Source of the DNA: Paenibacillus durus | GTDB lineage: Bacteria; Bacillota; Bacilli; Paenibacillales; Paenibacillaceae | Assembly: GCF_000756615.1 (NCBI RefSeq) | Contig: NZ_CP009288.1 | Span: 1,240,001-1,304,000 of the forward strand | Direction of reading: 5' to 3' | DNA length: 64,000 bases | In this document: piece by piece, positions 61,115-64,000 of the stretch | Position numbering within the stretch: the stretch's first letter is position 1 | Layout: each line of letters starts with the position of its first letter | Translations under genes and position numbers: made by a program | Notes under the pieces: model-generated | What the model saw: the letters and a program-made list of their open reading frames with translations, nothing else | Database searches by the model: none | Told to the model about the DNA's origin: nothing

Positions 61115-61777
61115 ATGGACATCAATTGGACCGACTTTATGGCCCCAGTGTGGTTATCGATTAAAATTGCGGTTATCACGAGCGTGATCGTATTCGTCCT
61201 GGCGGCTGCAGCCGCCAAGGCAATGGCGAACCGGAAGTTTCCGGGCCGCAGCCTGATTGAAACTGTACTGCTGCTGCCTCTGGTTCTTCCGCCTACGGTT
61301 GTAGGTTTCGTGCTTTTGGTCGTGTTGGGAAGAAGGAGCTGGCTTGGCGAATGGTATGAAAATTTAACCGGTGGAACGATTCTGTTCACCTGGGGATCGG
61401 CAGTGATTGCCGCTGTCGTTGTCGCTTTTCCACTCGTTTATCGTACGTTAAAGGCAGGTTTCGAAGAAGTTGACCGTGATTTGGAAGATGCGGCACGTGC
61501 TCAGGGAGCGGGAGAGTTTCAAGTGCTCCGCTATATTACGTTTCCGCTGGCAATCCGAACGCTTGCGGCGGGCTACGTTCTCGGCTTTGCCCGCGGCCTC
61601 GGTGAGTTCGGGGCAACAATTATGGTGGCTGGCAATATTCCCAACCGGACGCAGACGATTCCTACAGCGATTTATGTGGCTGTAGATGGAGGGGATATGA
61701 CACTCGCCTGGCTGTGGGTCATTTCTATAATCGCAATATCGGCATTCATGCTGATGTTTGTCAACCGCTACTCCTGA
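61115..61777 (+). CDS. modB: Molybdate ABC transporter permease
   Basis: Membrane channel subunit, 220 residues, about five to six helices. Typical ModB segments are LLLPLVLPPTVVGFVLLVVL in the middle and the EAA-loop region LEDAARAQGAGEFQVLRYIT, then ARGLGEFGATIMVAGNIP. The site before the ATG is weak (GGGTTGAG). A modC ATPase gene, normally next, is absent, and a terminator follows at once. Confidence 0.95.
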   Translation: MDINWTDFMAPVWLSIKIAVITSVIVFVLAAAAAKAMANRKFPGRSLIETVLLLPLVLPPTVVGFVLLVVLGRRSWLGEWYENLTGGTILFTWGSAVIAAVVVAFPLVYRTLKAGFEEVDRDLEDAARAQGAGEFQVLRYITFPLAIRTLAAGYVLGFARGLGEFGATIMVAGNIPNRTQTIPTAIYVAVDGGDMTLAWLWVISIIAISAFMLMFVNRYS

Positions 61778-61792
61778 TAAAGAACAGTAAAT

Positions 61793-61841
61793 AACCCTCC
61801 CCAATCCGGCACTGTCAGTTGCGTGCGGATAGGGAGGGTTT
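61793..61841. terminator. Bidirectional terminator between modB and the regulator gene
   Basis: AACCCTCCC/GGGAGGGTT with inner ATCCG/CGGAT and GCAC/GTGC pairing. Confidence 0.85.
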
Positions 61842-61849
61842 GCTATTCA

Positions 61850-62827
61850 TTATGTTTCGTAAATAATCTTCCCGGTTTCGGATAGATCGTATCCATACAG
61901 CGAGTTAAGCTCATTATGAAGCGCCTGGGAACGGCATATTTCGAGCACAGCCGAGATCCAATCCTGATTATCCGGCCGTTTCAGCATAACCAGATCGTAC
62001 TTTTCTTGGATAAGAGGAATAAAATCAACGCCTTCGACTATTCGGGCGGCCTTTTCATTCCCGACACCGACATCGGCCTCGCCCCGCGCGATTCTGCCGG
62101 CAACCGTCACATGACTGATTTCTTCCGTTGTATAGCCTTCGATGTTCTGTGCCTTCACTCCGTTCAGGCGCAGTTGTTCATCCAGCAGCACCCGCGCGCC
62201 TGATCCTCTCTCGCGGTTAACGAGCCGCAGACCGGGTTGTCCCAGGTCTTTCCAGCTATGAAACCCTTTAGGATTGCCTTTCTGTACATACAGGCCGGCG
62301 GCCCTGCCTAAGAGACGAACAACAAGATAGCTGGAGCCAACGAGCATTTTGCGTATATAAGGAATATTATATTCGCCCGAATCACCGTCAAGTAAATGGG
62401 TGCTGACGATATCGGATTCCCCGCGATACATCGAAATCAGACTGTCAAGGCTTCCTGCATATGAGCGCAGCGGGCGCAGCGAGGGGGAGAATTTCTCCAA
62501 ATGCTGTGCTAGTATATCCAGACTGATATCCTGGCCGGTGATGACAATTTCACGCGTAGAAGAACGGAACGCCGCCGGGGTCTGAATGTTAGGAGCAGGG
62601 CTTATCCCTTGAAGCCCCGGTCTAGTAGAGGTGAGCATGGACGCCTGGCGCCCGCTCTCTCTGGACTGCTGTTTGTACATTTCAAGGTCCGAGGCATCCA
62701 CACGCATCTGTTTGCCGACCCGATAAGAAGAAAGTTCGCCTTTCTTAATGAGATCATAGACCTTCAGTTTTGATATTTTAAGCAGCTGGGCAACCTCTTC
62801 GGTTGTATAGGATGTATTGTCAGACAT
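61850..62827 (-). CDS. HTH-PBP one-component regulator (excisionase-type HTH + periplasmic-binding-like domain)
   Basis: 325 residues. The N-terminal MerR/excisionase-like helix-turn-helix YTTEEVAQLLKISKLKVYDL (about 6-60, then RVGKQMRVDASDLEMY) is joined to a PBP-like domain (about 90-310) with NRERGSGARVLLDEQLR and VAGRIARGEADVGVG. This PF12727-like design occurs next to molybdate and tungstate genes and is the natural candidate for sensing the oxyanion (inference). Cytoplasmic, no signal. AGGAGG precedes the ATG. Convergent with modAB. Confidence 0.92.
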   Translation of the reverse strand: MSDNTSYTTEEVAQLLKISKLKVYDLIKKGELSSYRVGKQMRVDASDLEMYKQQSRESGRQASMLTSTRPGLQGISPAPNIQTPAAFRSSTREIVITGQDISLDILAQHLEKFSPSLRPLRSYAGSLDSLISMYRGESDIVSTHLLDGDSGEYNIPYIRKMLVGSSYLVVRLLGRAAGLYVQKGNPKGFHSWKDLGQPGLRLVNRERGSGARVLLDEQLRLNGVKAQNIEGYTTEEISHVTVAGRIARGEADVGVGNEKAARIVEGVDFIPLIQEKYDLVMLKRPDNQDWISAVLEICRSQALHNELNSLYGYDLSETGKIIYET

Positions 62828-62944
62828 AAAGTAAATCCTCCTAAGAAGTAGGCTGCGTCAGCAGCCATCACACCTATGGGTGCATTAACACAAGACTACC
62901 TTATTTTCTATCCCGACGCAATTATTGAAGGGTGCCGGGAACTG

Positions 62945-62991
62945 AAAAAGAACCGGATGTACACGCAAGTGATGTACGTCCGGTTCTTTTT
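62945..62991. terminator. Bidirectional terminator between mop and the regulator gene
   Basis: AAGAACCGGATGTAC and GTACGTCCGGTTCTTTTT arms; T-runs on both strands. It separates the mop transcript from the regulator gene downstream. Confidence 0.93.
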
Positions 62992-63022
62992 ACATCTGTT
63001 ATTCGGAAAGCGGCTTCCCGCC

Positions 63023-63226
63023 TTAAGCCATCAACAGGACGGAAGAAGCTTTGAAGAAGGCGGTAACTGTAGCCCCTTCTTTAATTCCGAGTTCCTCAAG
63101 AGCATCCAAAGAGATAATGGAAGTGATTTTTTGACCGCCAGTGTCAACAACAACCTTTGCATTGATTGGTCCTGCCTCTATAGCTACTACACGGCCTTCG
63201 AATTGGTTTCTGGCACTAATTTTCAT
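63023..63226 (-). CDS. mop: Molbindin (TOBE/Mop domain protein)
   Basis: 67-residue single TOBE domain (MKISARNQFEGRVVAIEAG at the start, IISLDALEELGIKEGATVTA later, ending ASSVLLMA), as in molybdate-binding molbindins that store the anion in the cytoplasm as hexamers. ATG 63226 has AAAGGAG 8 nt upstream; the frame extends six codons further but overlaps that site. Monocistronic, with a striking inverted-repeat region upstream. Confidence 0.94.
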   Translation of the reverse strand: MKISARNQFEGRVVAIEAGPINAKVVVDTGGQKITSIISLDALEELGIKEGATVTAFFKASSVLLMA

Positions 63227-63285
63227 TGTACATTCTCCTTTCAATTTTGGGTAATAAGAGTTGTATGTGATGTAAATCTTGATGT

Positions 63286-63319
63286 CTAATTATAATTAGT
63301 TATAACGAAATATAACTAA
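63286..63319. promoter_or_regulatory. ModE-like inverted repeats upstream of mop
   Basis: CTAATTATAATTAG, a perfect 14-nt palindrome (63286-63299), partly overlaps a larger inverted repeat TTAGTTATA-N6-TATAACTAA (63296-63319). The GTTATA-N6-TATAAC core resembles ModE boxes and shares TATAAC with the modA upstream region. Confidence 0.6.
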
Positions 63320-63692
63320 ATGATAATATCTATAGTTAAATCATACAACATAATGTTTGGAAAATCAAGGTATTTTGAGTAATATCGATAAAATTCGCGA
63401 AAAATCTTTACCATGACCTAAAAAATCGGAAATTTTGGCGATAAAGGGTTAATAAGACCGAATAATAGAACACTAATAAATTTTCAAACACATTAGAGTT
63501 AAATAGTGGAAAATTGATATGTGTCTAAAAATTGAATCTTAAGATTATGCAATAGAGCGGACCGCTTTACCCATGCGATCAGCTTGATCAGCTTACCGTA
63601 AAAATATAACCGGGATTAGTGAAACTTTTGCCGAAGATGCATTATAATGTAGTATTAAAAACAGATAGCCATCATATAAGGGGTAGGGGAGC
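63320..63692. other. AT-rich gap before the dGTPase gene
   Basis: Part of the 466-nt gap between mop and the dGTPase gene. Apart from a TATAAT at about 63643-63648 that may be the -10 of the dGTPase promoter (with a poor -35, TGAAAC, 17 bp upstream) I see no gene, terminator or repeat in it. Confidence 0.4.
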
Positions 63693-64000
63693 ATGAAACT
63701 GAATGAACTAAGAGAACACCGCCAATATCCGGAGATTACCCGCCTGGAGACGTCAAGGGCCGTATATGAACGCGATTATTCCCGGCTGATCCATTCGCCG
63801 ACCTTCCGCAGGCTGCAGGGGAAATCGCAGGTATTCGGAGCAGGTACAGGGGATTATTACCGGACGAGATTAACTCATTCGCTTGAGGTGGCTCAAATTG
63901 CCCGGGAGGCCGCTAAGAGCCTGCTGCGTTCTTATCCGGAAGTGGGCATGGAGCAGGCCGGCAATCCGGGACTGGTCATTGATCCAGAGGTGGTCGAATG
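63693..64000 (+). CDS. Deoxyguanosinetriphosphate triphosphohydrolase family protein (5' part)
   Basis: HD-domain dNTP triphosphohydrolase that cleaves dGTP to deoxyguanosine and tripolyphosphate. The first 102 codons are in the window: YERDYSRLIHSPTFRRLQGK and RTRLTHSLEVAQIAREAA are the family signatures, with the first His of the HD metal site in LTHSLEV. GGGTAGGGGAG precedes the ATG. The 3' end lies outside the window. Confidence 0.93.
   Translation, partial: MKLNELREHRQYPEITRLETSRAVYERDYSRLIHSPTFRRLQGKSQVFGAGTGDYYRTRLTHSLEVAQIAREAAKSLLRSYPEVGMEQAGNPGLVIDPEVVE

Noticed and set aside
62876..63289. Plus-strand frame of 137 codons across mop
   Set aside because: Antisense to mop, which has the TOBE signature and a good ribosome binding site on the minus strand.

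Overview
The window is bacterial chromosome from a low-GC-lineage Gram-positive with a moderately high GC content (roughly 50-55% by eye), most likely a Paenibacillus or close relative (inference). The pointers are an aa3-type menaquinol oxidase, lipoprotein signal peptides with Gram-positive lipoboxes, strong AGGAGG ribosome binding sites with frequent TTG/GTG starts, a family II pyrophosphatase, a Bacillus-type leucine dehydrogenase, and an exopolysaccharide (EPS) locus of the YveK/YveL type. No rRNA, tRNA, CRISPR array, insertion sequence or phage module was seen.

Layout. 1-2529: quinol oxidase genes qoxA and qoxB on the minus strand, the latter running off the window. 2955-10815: polysaccharide deacetylase, a TetR/efflux pair with three visible operators, a GntR-ABC transporter operon and a Mug-type glycosylase. 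11206-12817: a visibly AT-richer MerR/MFS efflux operon with a 19-bp-spacer promoter that appears to give a leaderless mRNA. 13031-19352: housekeeping genes (HAD phosphatase, ppaC, Rrf2 regulator/nitroreductase, pirin, leucine dehydrogenase). 19486-20319: a decayed patch with an internally deleted SDR gene, an SMI1/KNR4 fragment and eight 16-bp tandem repeats. 20461-25366: cyclophilin lipoprotein, MFS pump, an acidic hypothetical protein and a membrane histidine kinase. 25442-25981: a second decayed patch.

26289-49806 is the centrepiece. A NarL-type two-component pair precedes an EPS cluster containing chain-length regulator, BY-kinase-like ATPase, GalU, priming phosphoglycosyltransferase, five glycosyltransferases (including a TagA/WecG family member), two Wzy/ligase-like membrane proteins, UDP-glucose dehydrogenase and mannose-1-phosphate guanylyltransferase. 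It ends with three secreted glycan-active proteins: two GH26 mannanase paralogues with PA14 domains and an 891-residue multidomain protein. The sugar-nucleotide genes imply a polymer with glucuronate and mannose, and GH26 enzymes cleave beta-mannans. A textbook class-I cyclic di-GMP riboswitch lies directly upstream of the first GH26 gene. The likely logic is that c-di-GMP sets the balance between making and trimming the matrix.

50033-60017: Dps with a PerR-like box, an AIM24/coiled-coil pair, a WYL-domain regulator preceded by four copies of an octamer, and a complete Dpp/Opp importer (D-F-A-B-C order). 60207-63319: a small molybdate locus, modA-modB, a HTH-PBP regulator and a molbindin (mop), with shared TATAAC elements in front of modA and mop but no modC ATPase. 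The window ends inside a dGTPase gene.
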